A DNA stretch of 37,262 bases from Coriobacteriia bacterium. Its GTDB lineage: Bacteria; Actinomycetota; Coriobacteriia; Anaerosomatales; PALSA-660. The stretch lies in the NCBI GenBank assembly GCA_025361885.1, contig JANYJF010000034.1:1-37262 (forward strand), in the 5' to 3' direction. Below, piece after piece: positions 17,291 through 26,387 of the stretch. Position numbers and translations under genes: made by a program. Numbering within the stretch: position 1 is the first letter of the stretch; each line of letters opens with the position of its first letter. The notes beneath the pieces were generated by a model. That model searched no databases. It was not told the DNA's origin and saw only the letters and a program-made list of their open reading frames with translations.

Positions 17291-17433
17291 GCGGTTTCGC
17301 GGGTCGCCGGGACCGACGCCCCACCCGCACCTCGCACCGCCTGCACCCCCGCCTGTCGTCCGACCCTAATGGTACGGGCTTCGCTGTGCCGATGGGGGTC
17401 AATGGGACTTCCGTAGGCAAGCCAGCATGAGGG

Positions 17434-18162
17434 GTGCCTCGCAGCGTGAGCCAGACTTGGAGCAAGGCCGATCTTCACATCCACTCGGACATGAGCGACG
17501 GACTCGCGTCGATACCGCAGATCATGGAACACGTCGCGAACAAGACCGACTTGTCGGTCATCGCTATCACCGACCACAACACCATCGACGGCGCGCTGTT
17601 CGCCAAGTCGCTCGATGAGCTGTATCCGGGCATCGAGGTCATCGTGGGCGAAGAGGTCACGTCGAAGTCGGGCCACATCCTCGGCCTTTTCCTTACAGAG
17701 ACGGTCCCGGCCGGTCTCTCGGCTGTGGAGACCATCGCCCGGATCAATGCTCAGGGCGGGATCGCGATCATCGCTCATCCGTTCGCCAACCGAGCGTTCG
17801 GGCCGTTCGGCCTCAAGAGCCTCGGCCGTCGCATCAACGAGGTGGCGTTCCAGGCCATGGAGGTCTATAACTCGTCGCCGTACCTCATCTACGCCAATCG
17901 GCTCGCGGCCAAGGCGTTCGCGGCAGGACAGGGGATAGCGGCAACGGGGGGAAGCGACGCTCACGTGCTGTACGCCATCGGCAAGGGCTACACGCTCTTC
18001 CGCGGGACCACCGCCGAGGACCTCCGGCACAGCATCGACGAGCTCGAGACGCGCGCATGCGCCGATCGTCAGGGCATGTCCGTGGCGTGGCGCTACATGG
18101 TGCGCTATCCGCAGATCCGCCGGCAGCAGTCGCGCAACCGGGCGGTCTGTCGCGCGGGTTAG
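17434..18162 (+). CDS. PHP-domain phosphoesterase
   Basis: A ~242-residue metal-dependent phosphoesterase of the PHP family. All metal-binding motifs are present: ADLHIHSDMSDG (HXH), AITDHNT, EEVTSKSGHILGL, IIAHPF and GGSDAH. This resembles the YciV/RNase AM and stand-alone PHP proteins that act on nucleotides or RNA 5' ends. The start is uncertain: AGGGG (17429-17433) abuts GTG 17434 and lies 12 bases before GTG 17446, which would give a product starting with SQTWSKADLH. A gap of 144 bases separates it from the cNMP-domain gene. The natural substrate is unknown. Confidence 0.83.
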   Translation: MPRSVSQTWSKADLHIHSDMSDGLASIPQIMEHVANKTDLSVIAITDHNTIDGALFAKSLDELYPGIEVIVGEEVTSKSGHILGLFLTETVPAGLSAVETIARINAQGGIAIIAHPFANRAFGPFGLKSLGRRINEVAFQAMEVYNSSPYLIYANRLAAKAFAAGQGIAATGGSDAHVLYAIGKGYTLFRGTTAEDLRHSIDELETRACADRQGMSVAWRYMVRYPQIRRQQSRNRAVCRAG

Positions 18163-18186
18163 TCCCGAAACCGGCCGCGACGGTCG

Positions 18187-19425
18187 TCAGGACTCGGAAA
18201 GTTCCCTTATCGCGGATCGAGCGCCGTCAGCGAGCGCCGTTATCACGGTTGGACGGTCTCCCCAAGCCGGCAGGACCTCGAGCTTGACGTGGGTGCCGAG
18301 GAGCGACTCCTCCGCTGCGCCTCGAAGGTCGATCAAGGTGCCGAGAGTCTCCACTGGCATCGCCGCGGGGACGACCAACACTCGTCGGGCACCGAACGCC
18401 ACCAGATGCCGGACGGCCTCGGGCACGCCCTGTTCCTGCCAGTCCAGCCAGCCCAATCGCACCATCCCGGACCCGAAGCCTCCGTCGAGAAGAAGCGCGC
18501 GCACTCTCTGGGCGAAGTAGGTCTCCTGCTCGCTGCCCGCCGGATGAGTTCGGTCCCATTGCCACGGCTGGCCGTGTCCCACGAGCACGACGCCCGTGGA
18601 CGAGCGATCGGCTTCCGGCACCGATGCGAGCACCGCCTCAGCCACGGCCCGCGCGATGTCGGAGGAGCCCCAAAGCGGTGCCGCGTACGCCACGCGCATG
18701 CCATCGGCGCCGAGCCCCAGTGTGTCGACGGAGCGCTTGGCCCGATCGAGGTACAGCGAGTCGGCGATCCCCAGCGGCACCACGGCGACGTGGTGATATC
18801 CATCGGCAGCCGCCGCGGCAACGGCGTCGTCGAGCCGCTCCGGGGGGTCGAGCCATGCGACCCGGACATCGGACTGCGTGGTCTCGGCCTCAAGGACCCT
18901 GGACAGCTTGTCCGCGATCGACCGTGCACCCGCTCGTGCGGGAGAGCCGCCCACAGATGCGTATCGGGACTTCTCCGACAGGTACATGAGCGTTCGAGTC
19001 GCTTCCGGCGGCAGGGGTACCCCGGTCTCTTCCAGATCCAGGAATCCGGCCGTCAAGACCGACGGGTCGTAGCGCTCCGGCTCTCCCCCTGCCAGCACGA
19101 TCACCGCGATACGGCCATTGTCCGCGCCCATCCCTCGGCTGGCGGCGGCCGACCGGGGTGCCGTCCACACCGGCAGCAGGGCCGCGGCCAAAGCGAACCC
19201 GCCGAGTGCGACAGCCACCGCGATGAACCCCGCCACGATCATGGTATCGGCCCGCGCGTTCGTGCGGGCCATGGCGCCGAGCGAGATCACCGTCAGGACG
19301 AGGGACGCGATCGCGACCGCGAGCGCGGCGATGTCTCGGCCGCGCGGCAGCACCAAGGCCCCGCACGCCCCCGCCCCGGCGAGTACGCTGCCGGCCAGCA
19401 GGCTCACCCATATCCACGCCGACAT
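18187..19425 (-). CDS. Membrane-anchored CbiX/ferrochelatase-fold protein
   Basis: A 412-residue protein with three N-terminal hydrophobic segments (roughly residues 3-27, 33-55, 62-88), then a long domain resembling two chelatase-type Rossmann repeats. The first half has HHVAVVPLGIADSLYLDRAK; the second has VVLVGHGQPWQWDR, where His matches the metal-inserting histidine of CbiX/SirB/HemH, then GARRVLVVPAAMPVETLGTL. Chelatases insert Fe, Co or Ni into tetrapyrroles, but fusion to membrane helices is unusual and no tetrapyrrole gene is near, so activity is unproven. A strong ribosome site (GGGAGGAGG, 19428-19436 on the opposite strand) supports ATG at 19425. It is convergent with the PHP gene and divergent from trxA. 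Confidence 0.6.
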   Translation of the reverse strand: MSAWIWVSLLAGSVLAGAGACGALVLPRGRDIAALAVAIASLVLTVISLGAMARTNARADTMIVAGFIAVAVALGGFALAAALLPVWTAPRSAAASRGMGADNGRIAVIVLAGGEPERYDPSVLTAGFLDLEETGVPLPPEATRTLMYLSEKSRYASVGGSPARAGARSIADKLSRVLEAETTQSDVRVAWLDPPERLDDAVAAAAADGYHHVAVVPLGIADSLYLDRAKRSVDTLGLGADGMRVAYAAPLWGSSDIARAVAEAVLASVPEADRSSTGVVLVGHGQPWQWDRTHPAGSEQETYFAQRVRALLLDGGFGSGMVRLGWLDWQEQGVPEAVRHLVAFGARRVLVVPAAMPVETLGTLIDLRGAAEESLLGTHVKLEVLPAWGDRPTVITALADGARSAIRELSES

Positions 19426-19526
19426 CGCACCTCCTCCCGCAAAGCCGCCCGTTCGTCACACAAGAATCCACTATAGCCGTCGCGGGGTATATCCGATTGA
19501 AGACGCAGGGCGTGGAACTGCGAGTT

Positions 19527-19555
19527 TGAGTGAAGATACCCCATGGGGTATACTG
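19527..19555 (+). promoter_or_regulatory. trxA promoter containing a CsoR/CstR-type operator
   Basis: The -35 TTGAGT (19527-19532) and -10 TATACT (19550-19555) are separated by 17 bases. A perfect 16-base palindrome ATACCCCATGGGGTAT (19537-19552) fills the spacer and enters the -10. A repressor bound here would block RNA polymerase. Related sites occur at 20836-20852 and 26813-26828. Confidence 0.75.
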
Positions 19556-19585
19556 TTCACATCTATCCTGCCCGAGGAGGTAGTT

Positions 19586-19909
19586 ATGAGTGAAAACGTC
19601 AGAGAGGTCAGTGCTGCGGAGTTCGATGCAGTCGTGCTCAAGTCGACCACGCCCGTGATCGTGGATTTCTGGGCCCCGTGGTGCGGTCCGTGTCGAATGG
19701 TCGGTCCTGAGATCGAGAAGCTGGCCGCACGCGTGGGTGACAAGGCGGTCTTTGTCAAAGTGAATGTCGATGAGGCTGGCGAGATCGCTGCGCGTTATGG
19801 TGTGATGAGCATTCCGACCATCGCGAAGTTCGTGTCGGGCGACATGGTGGCTCACGTCGTGGGAGCACGCGGTGCGGACGCGTTCGCGCAAGAGTTCGGC
19901 CTGGCCTAG
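19586..19909 (+). CDS. trxA: Thioredoxin
   Basis: A 107-residue thioredoxin, a cytoplasmic dithiol reductant. The active site is WAPWCGPC (Cys33, Cys36), the buried Asp is Asp27 in IVDFWA, and the cis-proline loop is MSIPT. GAGGAGG lies before ATG 19586. Its promoter overlaps a CsoR/CstR-like operator, so expression probably rises when that repressor is released. It is followed 32 bases later by a DUF302 gene, likely cotranscribed. Because a CcdA-type membrane protein has the same type of operator, this thioredoxin could supply electrons to it; that link is inference. Confidence 0.95.
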   Translation: MSENVREVSAAEFDAVVLKSTTPVIVDFWAPWCGPCRMVGPEIEKLAARVGDKAVFVKVNVDEAGEIAARYGVMSIPTIAKFVSGDMVAHVVGARGADAFAQEFGLA

Positions 19910-19941
19910 GTGTCGCGAAACAACACAAGGAGCAGTGGTCG

Positions 19942-20472
19942 GTGGTCTCGTCGGCGATGATGCCCGCGGGCGTGCCGGGCGCAAAGGGAGTCGGGTTGTC
20001 GATGGCTGAAGCCGGTGGGGCCATCACGCCGGGCGAAGGCGCCCCGGTCGAGTACGACTACCGCCGCGAGACGTCGATCACGTTCGGCGAGGCTGCGCTT
20101 GCCGTGGAGCGCTCCATCGCGCTCCACGGCTTCGCGGTGCGCGCGATCCATGACATCCAAGCGACCCTCGCCGCCAAGGGCTTCCAGATCAAGCCCATCC
20201 GCATCTATGAGGTGGAGGGCTCGCCGGCGGCGTTCGCGTCGGTGGGCGTGCCTGGGATCTGGCCTTCGGGCGACAGCCGTTTCGCGACGCTCATGCCGTG
20301 CCGCATCAACGTGTTCGTCGAGGGAGATGCTGTGGCGGTCACCGCGCTGCGCCCGACCCTGCTTTGTCAGGTGTATCCGGATGCCGGGCTCGACGCCCTG
20401 GCCGAGGCGGTCGAGGCATGCGTCATCGAGATAGTCGACGACGCCGTCGATGACCTGTCGCGCTTGCCCTAG
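19942..20472 (+). CDS. DUF302 domain protein
   Basis: A 176-residue protein. The first ~35 residues are low-complexity; from about residue 38 it matches the DUF302 pattern (FGEAALAVERSIALHGFAVRA, IHDIQATLAAKGF, IRIYEV, LMPCRINVFVEGDAVAVTALRPTLL). DUF302 proteins have no firm biochemical function and often sit among sulfur and redox genes, which fits this locus. GTG 19942 has AAGGAG 9 bases upstream; ATG 20002 is an alternative that skips the low-complexity part. The stop is shared with the convergent repressor gene through the tetranucleotide CTAG (20469-20472). Confidence 0.75.
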   Translation: MVSSAMMPAGVPGAKGVGLSMAEAGGAITPGEGAPVEYDYRRETSITFGEAALAVERSIALHGFAVRAIHDIQATLAAKGFQIKPIRIYEVEGSPAAFASVGVPGIWPSGDSRFATLMPCRINVFVEGDAVAVTALRPTLLCQVYPDAGLDALAEAVEACVIEIVDDAVDDLSRLP

Positions 20473-20777
20473 CGGACGCAGTTCACGTACTTGAGGAAGA
20501 CCGCCAGAGCGTCGTCGATCGTCTCATCGTGCGTCCGTGCGCTGCCGTCGGACATGCAGGTCTTCATCGACTGCGCGATGATGTGGAGTCCGACCTGATC
20601 GAACGCCGACTTCGCGGCCATCATCTGGGTGAGGACCGCGTCGCAGTCCTTGCCGGTCTCGACCATGGTCTGCAGCCCCCGGACCTGGCCCTCCAGCCGC
20701 TTCAGACGGTTGACGATCCGCCTGCGCTCGTCCTCGGTGGTGCCAACGGGTTGCAGGGCTCCGCTGAGATCGGTCAT
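20469..20777 (-). CDS. CsoR/RcnR/CstR-family repressor, CstR-like cysteine pattern
   Basis: A 102-residue all-helical DUF156 repressor (RRRIVNRLKRLEGQVRGLQTMVE). Copper CsoR proteins bind metal with Cys-X24-His-X3-Cys. Here the positions are Cys45, Ser70 and Cys74: both cysteines are kept 29 residues apart while the histidine is Ser. That two-cysteine pattern is the one known from the persulfide sensor CstR. The N-terminal His/Cys set of nickel/cobalt RcnR is not obvious. An extra Cys100 is near the C-terminus. The start (ATG at 20777) follows AAGGAG by 8 bases; longer forms of the frame would run through the operator. It likely represses itself, trxA-DUF302 and the HMA-ccdA pair. Confidence 0.85.
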   Translation of the reverse strand: MTDLSGALQPVGTTEDERRRIVNRLKRLEGQVRGLQTMVETGKDCDAVLTQMMAAKSAFDQVGLHIIAQSMKTCMSDGSARTHDETIDDALAVFLKYVNCVR

Positions 20778-20835
20778 CCTTGACGCTCCTTGTTCGATGG
20801 CACGGGTGTCGTAGAATGGTCGGGTGCTGGAACGC

Positions 20836-20852
20836 ATACCCCTAGGGGGTAT
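20836..20852. promoter_or_regulatory. CsoR/CstR-type operator between the repressor gene and the EamA gene
   Basis: ATACCCCTAGGGGGTAT is a near-perfect palindrome with arms ATACCCC and GGGGTAT. It lies 59 bases before the repressor start (minus strand) and 47 bases before the EamA start (plus strand). It probably mediates autorepression and could also control the exporter; a possible plus-strand -10 (TATTCT, 20850-20855) overlaps it. Confidence 0.7.
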
Positions 20853-20898
20853 TCTAGCATAGTCCCGCGGGTGCCTGTCACTTCGAAAGCGTCCGCCG

Positions 20899-21864
20899 AT
20901 GCCTACGACTGGAGCGCCCTTGCCCGTTCCCGATGCCGGCGCACACACCACACGTGGCTACCTCCTTGCCGCGTTGGCCGCCGCCTGCTGGGCGACCGGC
21001 GGGCTCATGGCCAAATGGCTGTTCCTCGGCACCGGTTACCACGTCCGGCCGACCGAGCTCTCGGGAGCCCGTGCCGTCATCGCGTTCGTGATGGTGCTCG
21101 TCTACCTCGTCTCGTTCAAGCGGGGAGACCTGCGCATCGCTCCTCGTCGTGATCTGCCGTTCCTCGCCGCGTTCGGGGTCTTCGGACTGGCGATGGTCCA
21201 TCTCACGTACTTCATGGCGATCGAGCGCACGAACGTTCCGACGGCGATCCTGCTGGAATACCTCGCGCCGATCCTCGTGCTCATCGTATCCGTGCTCTTC
21301 TTGGGAGAGCGGTTCACATGGGCGTTGCCGGCCGGCGTCTCCCTGTCCGTGGCGGGGTGCGCGCTCGTGGTCGGCGCGATCGGAGGCGGCGGGCTGAAGG
21401 TCTCGCCGTCAGGCATCGCCTGGGGTCTGGCGTCAGCGGTCTTCTTCGCCGGCTATACCGTCATGGGAAAGTACGCGTCCCGACGATTCAGCCCCTGGAC
21501 ACTGCTGTTCTACGGACTGGGAGCCGCCGCGGTCTTCTGGCTCCTGGCTCTCGGAGGGCCGGCGTCGATGCTCCGCCTCCTGTCCGACCCGACTCGGCTC
21601 GCGATCGTCACGACTATGTCGTTCGTCAGCACCGTCGTGCCGTTCTCGGCATTCCTGCACGCGCTCAAGTACATCGACGCCACGAAAGCCAGCATCACAG
21701 CCACGCTCGAGCCGGTGCTCGCGGGCGTCGCCACGCTGTTCATCCCTGCGATGTACCAATCCCTGTCCCTGCTGCAGTTGCTCGGCGCGGCACTGGTCCT
21801 TGGAGCGGTCGTGGTGGTGCAGGGGCCGGGGCTCGTGCGGCAGGACGTTCCGCCGTCTGTCTAG
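20899..21864 (+). CDS. EamA/DMT-family membrane transporter
   Basis: A 321-residue integral membrane protein of the drug/metabolite transporter superfamily with two tandem EamA repeats and about ten helices. The first repeat starts GYLLAALAAACWATGGLMAKWL and includes ERTNVPTAILLEYLAPILVLI; the second starts GIAWGLASAVFFAGYTVMGKYA and ends with ATKASITATLEPVLAGVATLF, typical of the family. Members export amino acids and other metabolites or drugs; the substrate cannot be read from sequence. ATG 20899 has only a weak ribosome site. It is divergent from the CstR-like gene with the operator between them, so co-regulation is possible. Confidence 0.88.
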   Translation: MPTTGAPLPVPDAGAHTTRGYLLAALAAACWATGGLMAKWLFLGTGYHVRPTELSGARAVIAFVMVLVYLVSFKRGDLRIAPRRDLPFLAAFGVFGLAMVHLTYFMAIERTNVPTAILLEYLAPILVLIVSVLFLGERFTWALPAGVSLSVAGCALVVGAIGGGGLKVSPSGIAWGLASAVFFAGYTVMGKYASRRFSPWTLLFYGLGAAAVFWLLALGGPASMLRLLSDPTRLAIVTTMSFVSTVVPFSAFLHALKYIDATKASITATLEPVLAGVATLFIPAMYQSLSLLQLLGAALVLGAVVVVQGPGLVRQDVPPSV

Positions 21865-21916
21865 GCCTTCGCGACGACGTTTCGACATCGCAACGGCTAG
21901 ATAGGGCATAATTGCG

Positions 21917-21933
21917 CTGGTACCGAATTTGCT
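21917..21933 (+). promoter_or_regulatory. Sigma-54-type (-24/-12) promoter upstream of rpoN
   Basis: CTGGTACCGAATTTGCT has GG (21919-21920) and GC (21931-21932) separated by exactly 10 bases. Against the consensus TGGCAC-N5-TTGCW it has one mismatch (T for C at 21921). Transcription would start near 21943, 40 bases before rpoN. This points to autoregulation of sigma-54. Confidence 0.6.
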
Positions 21934-21982
21934 TTCTCCGTGCGATCCGAGCACGGGGCCGACGCTCGAAGAAGGCGTGACC

Positions 21983-23377
21983 ATGGAACTCGGACAGCGC
22001 CCGGAACTGCGGCAGAAGTTCACGCTGTCCCCGCAGGTCTACCAAGGACTCAGCATCCTCGCGATGCCTGTCGCCGAGCTGCAGGTGCTCGTCGAGACCG
22101 AGCTGTTGGAGAACCCGGTCCTGGAGGTCGAGGAGTTCGAGGACGAGCCCGCCGAGCCCGAGGACGAGCGGGCCGATGTTGCGGACGACGAGCGCGCGTG
22201 GGACGAATGGCTCGACCAGTATGCCGAGCTCGACAACCTCGACCCCATCATCCCTCGCGACCCGAACGCGGAGGACATCAACACCGAGGAATTCGTCGGC
22301 GGGTATCTGAGTTTCGACGAGTACCTCCTCGAGCAGCTCGGCATGCTCGACTTGGATGACGCGACCCGACGCGCCGCGCAGGCGATCGTCGGGTCTTTGG
22401 ACGGCGACGGGTTCCTCGTGACCCCGCTCGACGAGGTGGCGGCGATCGCCGGCGTCTCACCCACTGTGGCGGACCGCGCTCTGGCCGTGGTGCAGCAGCT
22501 CGACCCGCCCGGCGTCGGAGCACGCGACCTCGCGGAGGCTCTGCGCATCCAGCGTGACTACCTGGGCATCGACGAGCCCCTTCTCGAAGACATCATCTGC
22601 GACCATCTCGACGACATCGCAGCCAACCACTTCCGGAAGGTGGCCCGGAAGCTACAGGTCGACGAGGCCGAGATCCGGCGCCTCGTCGAGATCCTGCGGC
22701 AGCTCAACCCCCGTCCTGCCGGCGCCTTCTCGCCCGGGCCGTCTCCCGGGTACGTGGTGCCCGATGTGACGATCCGGCGATTCGGCGACGACTGGGTCAT
22801 CACACCCAACAGCGAAGCCGTGCCGACCTTGCGCGTCAGCTCGCGCTACCGCACGATGCTGCGCGGCGGCTCGGGCGCCGATGCCGAGACCGTGCGCTAT
22901 CTCAAGGACAAGATCCGCTCGGCGGAGACGTTCATAAAGAACGTGGATCGCCGCAAGGACACCGTGAGTCGCATCACGAAGATCATCCTCGAGGTCCAGA
23001 ACGAGTTCTTCGAAGACGGCAAAGGATCCCTGCGCCCCTTGAGGCTCGAGGACGTGGCCGTCGAGATCGGCGTGCACCTCTCGACAGTGAGCCGGGGCGT
23101 CACGGGCAAGTACATGGCCACACCCTATGGGATGTTCGAGCTCAAGCACTTCTTCTCGGGTGGATACCGGACTTCGACGGGCATGGACGTCGCCGCCACC
23201 ACAGTCAAGGAGACGCTTCGCGGCATGCTGACCAGCGAGGACCCGCTCCATCCGCTGTCGGACCAGAAGCTCGCTGAGATGCTTTCGCACAAGGGTATCC
23301 CGGTGGCGCGCCGTACTGTGGCGAAGTACCGCGAGGAGATGGGCATCGAGCCATCCTGGGCGAGGAAGCGCCGCTGA
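21983..23377 (+). CDS. rpoN: RNA polymerase sigma-54 factor
   Basis: A 464-residue sigma-54 that directs polymerase to -24/-12 promoters and needs an ATP-dependent activator. Region I is the Gln/Leu-rich N-terminus (LRQKFTLSPQVYQGLSILAMPVAELQVLVE), quoted here as LSPQVYQGLSIL onward; an acidic region II follows (about 45-110). The core-binding and HTH regions include DPPGVGARDL, HLSTVSRGV and KYMATPYGMFELKHFFSGG split over residues ~375-400. The RpoN box ARRTVAKYRE is at 442-451. ATG 21983 follows GAAGG. The stop overlaps the histidine kinase start, so sigma factor, sensor and activator form one operon. A complete rpoN is unusual for Actinobacteria. Confidence 0.96.
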   Translation: MELGQRPELRQKFTLSPQVYQGLSILAMPVAELQVLVETELLENPVLEVEEFEDEPAEPEDERADVADDERAWDEWLDQYAELDNLDPIIPRDPNAEDINTEEFVGGYLSFDEYLLEQLGMLDLDDATRRAAQAIVGSLDGDGFLVTPLDEVAAIAGVSPTVADRALAVVQQLDPPGVGARDLAEALRIQRDYLGIDEPLLEDIICDHLDDIAANHFRKVARKLQVDEAEIRRLVEILRQLNPRPAGAFSPGPSPGYVVPDVTIRRFGDDWVITPNSEAVPTLRVSSRYRTMLRGGSGADAETVRYLKDKIRSAETFIKNVDRRKDTVSRITKIILEVQNEFFEDGKGSLRPLRLEDVAVEIGVHLSTVSRGVTGKYMATPYGMFELKHFFSGGYRTSTGMDVAATTVKETLRGMLTSEDPLHPLSDQKLAEMLSHKGIPVARRTVAKYREEMGIEPSWARKRR

Positions 23378-24903
23378 TGTCCGCTCGCCGCGAACGGGAT
23401 GTGACCGCGACGAGATCGGGGCCGATCGCGCCGGGTACTGCTCACCGCGGACGGGCTCGTGACGTCACGATCGTCGTCGGCCTGCTCGCTGTCATCGCGC
23501 TTCTGCATCTGATGGTGCCGTCCACGACCCCACAACAGCTGGCGCTCCACGACTTCTTCCGGCGTCTGTACTACCTACCGATCCTGTACGGCGCATACCG
23601 TTTCGGGAAGGTCGGCGGCCTCGTGTCCGCCGCAGCCGCGGTCGCGCTGTACGCCCCACATGCGCACCTGGATCTCGGCTCCCTGTTCGGGGCGCATGTC
23701 GACGACCTGCTCGAGATGCTCACCTTCATTGGGGTCGGCTGGCTCTTCGGCCATCTTCGGGACATCGAGGAGCGTCAGACGCGCGACCTTCTGATCGTGC
23801 GCGCCAAGCTCGAGGACGCGTATCGGATCCTTGAGGAGCGTGCGGTGCAGCTCATCGCGATCCAGGACTACACGCAGGCGATCCTGCGCTCGGTGACGTC
23901 CGGCGTCGTGACCGTCGGTCCCGACGGGTCCATCGCGACCGTGAACCCGGCCGCCGAGCGCATCCTCGGCATGAGCGAGGATGACATGGTTCCCGGGTCG
24001 ATCCTCAGGATGTTCAAAGCGGACGGCGGGCTGTCGAGTGACGTGGCGAAAGTGCTCGAGGGGCGTGTGCCACGCACCGTGCGAGACGTCACACTGGTGA
24101 CCGCGAGCAACCGGATCGTGCACGCGCAGGCGTCAGTGTCTCGGATGCGGGACATCGGCGGGCGCAAGCTCGGCGCCGTCGTGACGATCGAAGACGTCTC
24201 AGAGATCAAGGCGCTGACCGAACAGCTCATCCGAGCCGACCGGCTGGCGGCGATGGGAGAGTTGACCGCGGGCGTCGCACATGAGGTCCGCAACCCTCTC
24301 GGCATCATCAGGGCGTCCGTCCAGCTGATGGAGGACACGCAAGCCGATCCTGATCGCGCGCGGGAGGCCGCGACGGTCATCAAGCAGGAGATCGACAGGC
24401 TCGACAAAGTGATCAAGGCGCTCCTCGATTTCGGAAGACCGTCGACGCCGACCATGATGCGGGTGGACGTCGCCGACGTCCTGTCCGAGGTCGTCCTGTT
24501 CACGAGGAAGTTCGCGAGCCGTAGCGACGTCGAGATCGAGGAGCACTACGACCCGGACGTGCCGCTGGTCATGGCCGACCCCGACCAGCTCAAGCAGGTC
24601 TTCGTCAACCTCATCTCCAACGCCGTCCAGGCCATGGAGGGGGAGGGCGGATCCCTCACGGTCTCCACAGGGTCGGACGACGGGTTCGTGTTCGTGCGGT
24701 TCGTCGATACGGGTCCGGGCATCCCCCCGGATACGCTGGGCAAGGTGTTCGACCCGTTCTACTCGACGCGTGACGCCGGGACGGGGCTCGGACTGACTAT
24801 CGTCCACCGCATCGTGGACGAGCACGACGGGCACATAGAGGTAGCGAGCGATCTGGGCCAAGGAACCGCTTTCACGGTCTCCTTGCCCGCGCTCGCGTTG
24901 TGA
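23377..24903 (+). CDS. PAS-containing sensor histidine kinase (NtrB/AtoS/ZraS-like)
   Basis: A 508-residue membrane sensor kinase. Residues ~28-130 hold about four hydrophobic helices (TIVVGLLAVIALLHLMV, LVSAAAAVALYAP, MLTFIGVGWLFGHL). A coiled segment follows, then a PAS domain at about 165-280 (ILRSVTSGVVTVGPDGSIAT). HisKA has the phospho-acceptor His302 in TAGVAHEVRNPLG. The ATPase domain has the N box NLISNAVQAM, G1 DTGPGIPP, and GTGLGLTIVHRIV. ATG 23377 overlaps the rpoN stop by one base. It should phosphorylate the sigma-54 activator encoded next. The short periplasm-poor sensor region suggests sensing within the membrane or by the PAS domain. Confidence 0.92.
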   Translation: MSARRERDVTATRSGPIAPGTAHRGRARDVTIVVGLLAVIALLHLMVPSTTPQQLALHDFFRRLYYLPILYGAYRFGKVGGLVSAAAAVALYAPHAHLDLGSLFGAHVDDLLEMLTFIGVGWLFGHLRDIEERQTRDLLIVRAKLEDAYRILEERAVQLIAIQDYTQAILRSVTSGVVTVGPDGSIATVNPAAERILGMSEDDMVPGSILRMFKADGGLSSDVAKVLEGRVPRTVRDVTLVTASNRIVHAQASVSRMRDIGGRKLGAVVTIEDVSEIKALTEQLIRADRLAAMGELTAGVAHEVRNPLGIIRASVQLMEDTQADPDRAREAATVIKQEIDRLDKVIKALLDFGRPSTPTMMRVDVADVLSEVVLFTRKFASRSDVEIEEHYDPDVPLVMADPDQLKQVFVNLISNAVQAMEGEGGSLTVSTGSDDGFVFVRFVDTGPGIPPDTLGKVFDPFYSTRDAGTGLGLTIVHRIVDEHDGHIEVASDLGQGTAFTVSLPALAL

Positions 24904-24935
24904 ATGGCGAGTCAAACAAGGAGGCTGAGCGGACC

Positions 24936-26285
<1,350 letters not shown>

Positions 26286-26289
26286 GACC

Positions 26290-26308
26290 TGCGGGGTCGG
26301 ACTCCGCA
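26290..26308. promoter_or_regulatory. Imperfect dyad before the sigma-54 promoter
   Basis: TGCGGGGTCGGACTCCGCA reads nearly the same on both strands (outer arms TGCGG/CCGCA, inner GTC/GAC). It lies 5 bases after the activator stop and 12 bases before the -24 element. It may bind the Fis-type HTH of the activator or be a short terminator; it is closer to the promoter than usual enhancer sites. Confidence 0.25.
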
Positions 26309-26320
26309 CTCCCGGTGGCG

Positions 26321-26337
26321 TTGGCATATGCCTTGCA
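26321..26337 (+). promoter_or_regulatory. Sigma-54 (-24/-12) promoter of the zinc-ribbon gene
   Basis: TTGGCATATGCCTTGCA carries the GG-N10-GC core, with TGGCA and TTGCA both matching consensus and the correct five-base spacer. The predicted start is near 26347, about 40 bases before the next gene. It directly follows the rpoN-kinase-activator operon. Confidence 0.75.
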
Positions 26338-26387
26338 CGTTGCGGTGCGTCGAGCGCAGCGACAGCCACACGTCGGGAGCAGCGAGA

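Noticed and set aside
17368-17385. Possible sigma-54 site (TGGTACGGGCTTCGC) before the PHP gene
   Set aside because: It has the GG-N10-GC spacing but two mismatches in key positions (including TCGC for TTGC), and the PHP gene has no evident link to the sigma-54 system.
19484-19490. Single GGGGTAT half-site between the chelatase-like gene and trxA
   Set aside because: There is no inverted partner at the right spacing, so it was not counted as a repressor site.
20469-20777. Annotation as a copper-sensing CsoR
   Set aside because: The required His is Ser70; the two-cysteine pattern fits CstR better. Copper remains only a secondary possibility because of the HMA gene.
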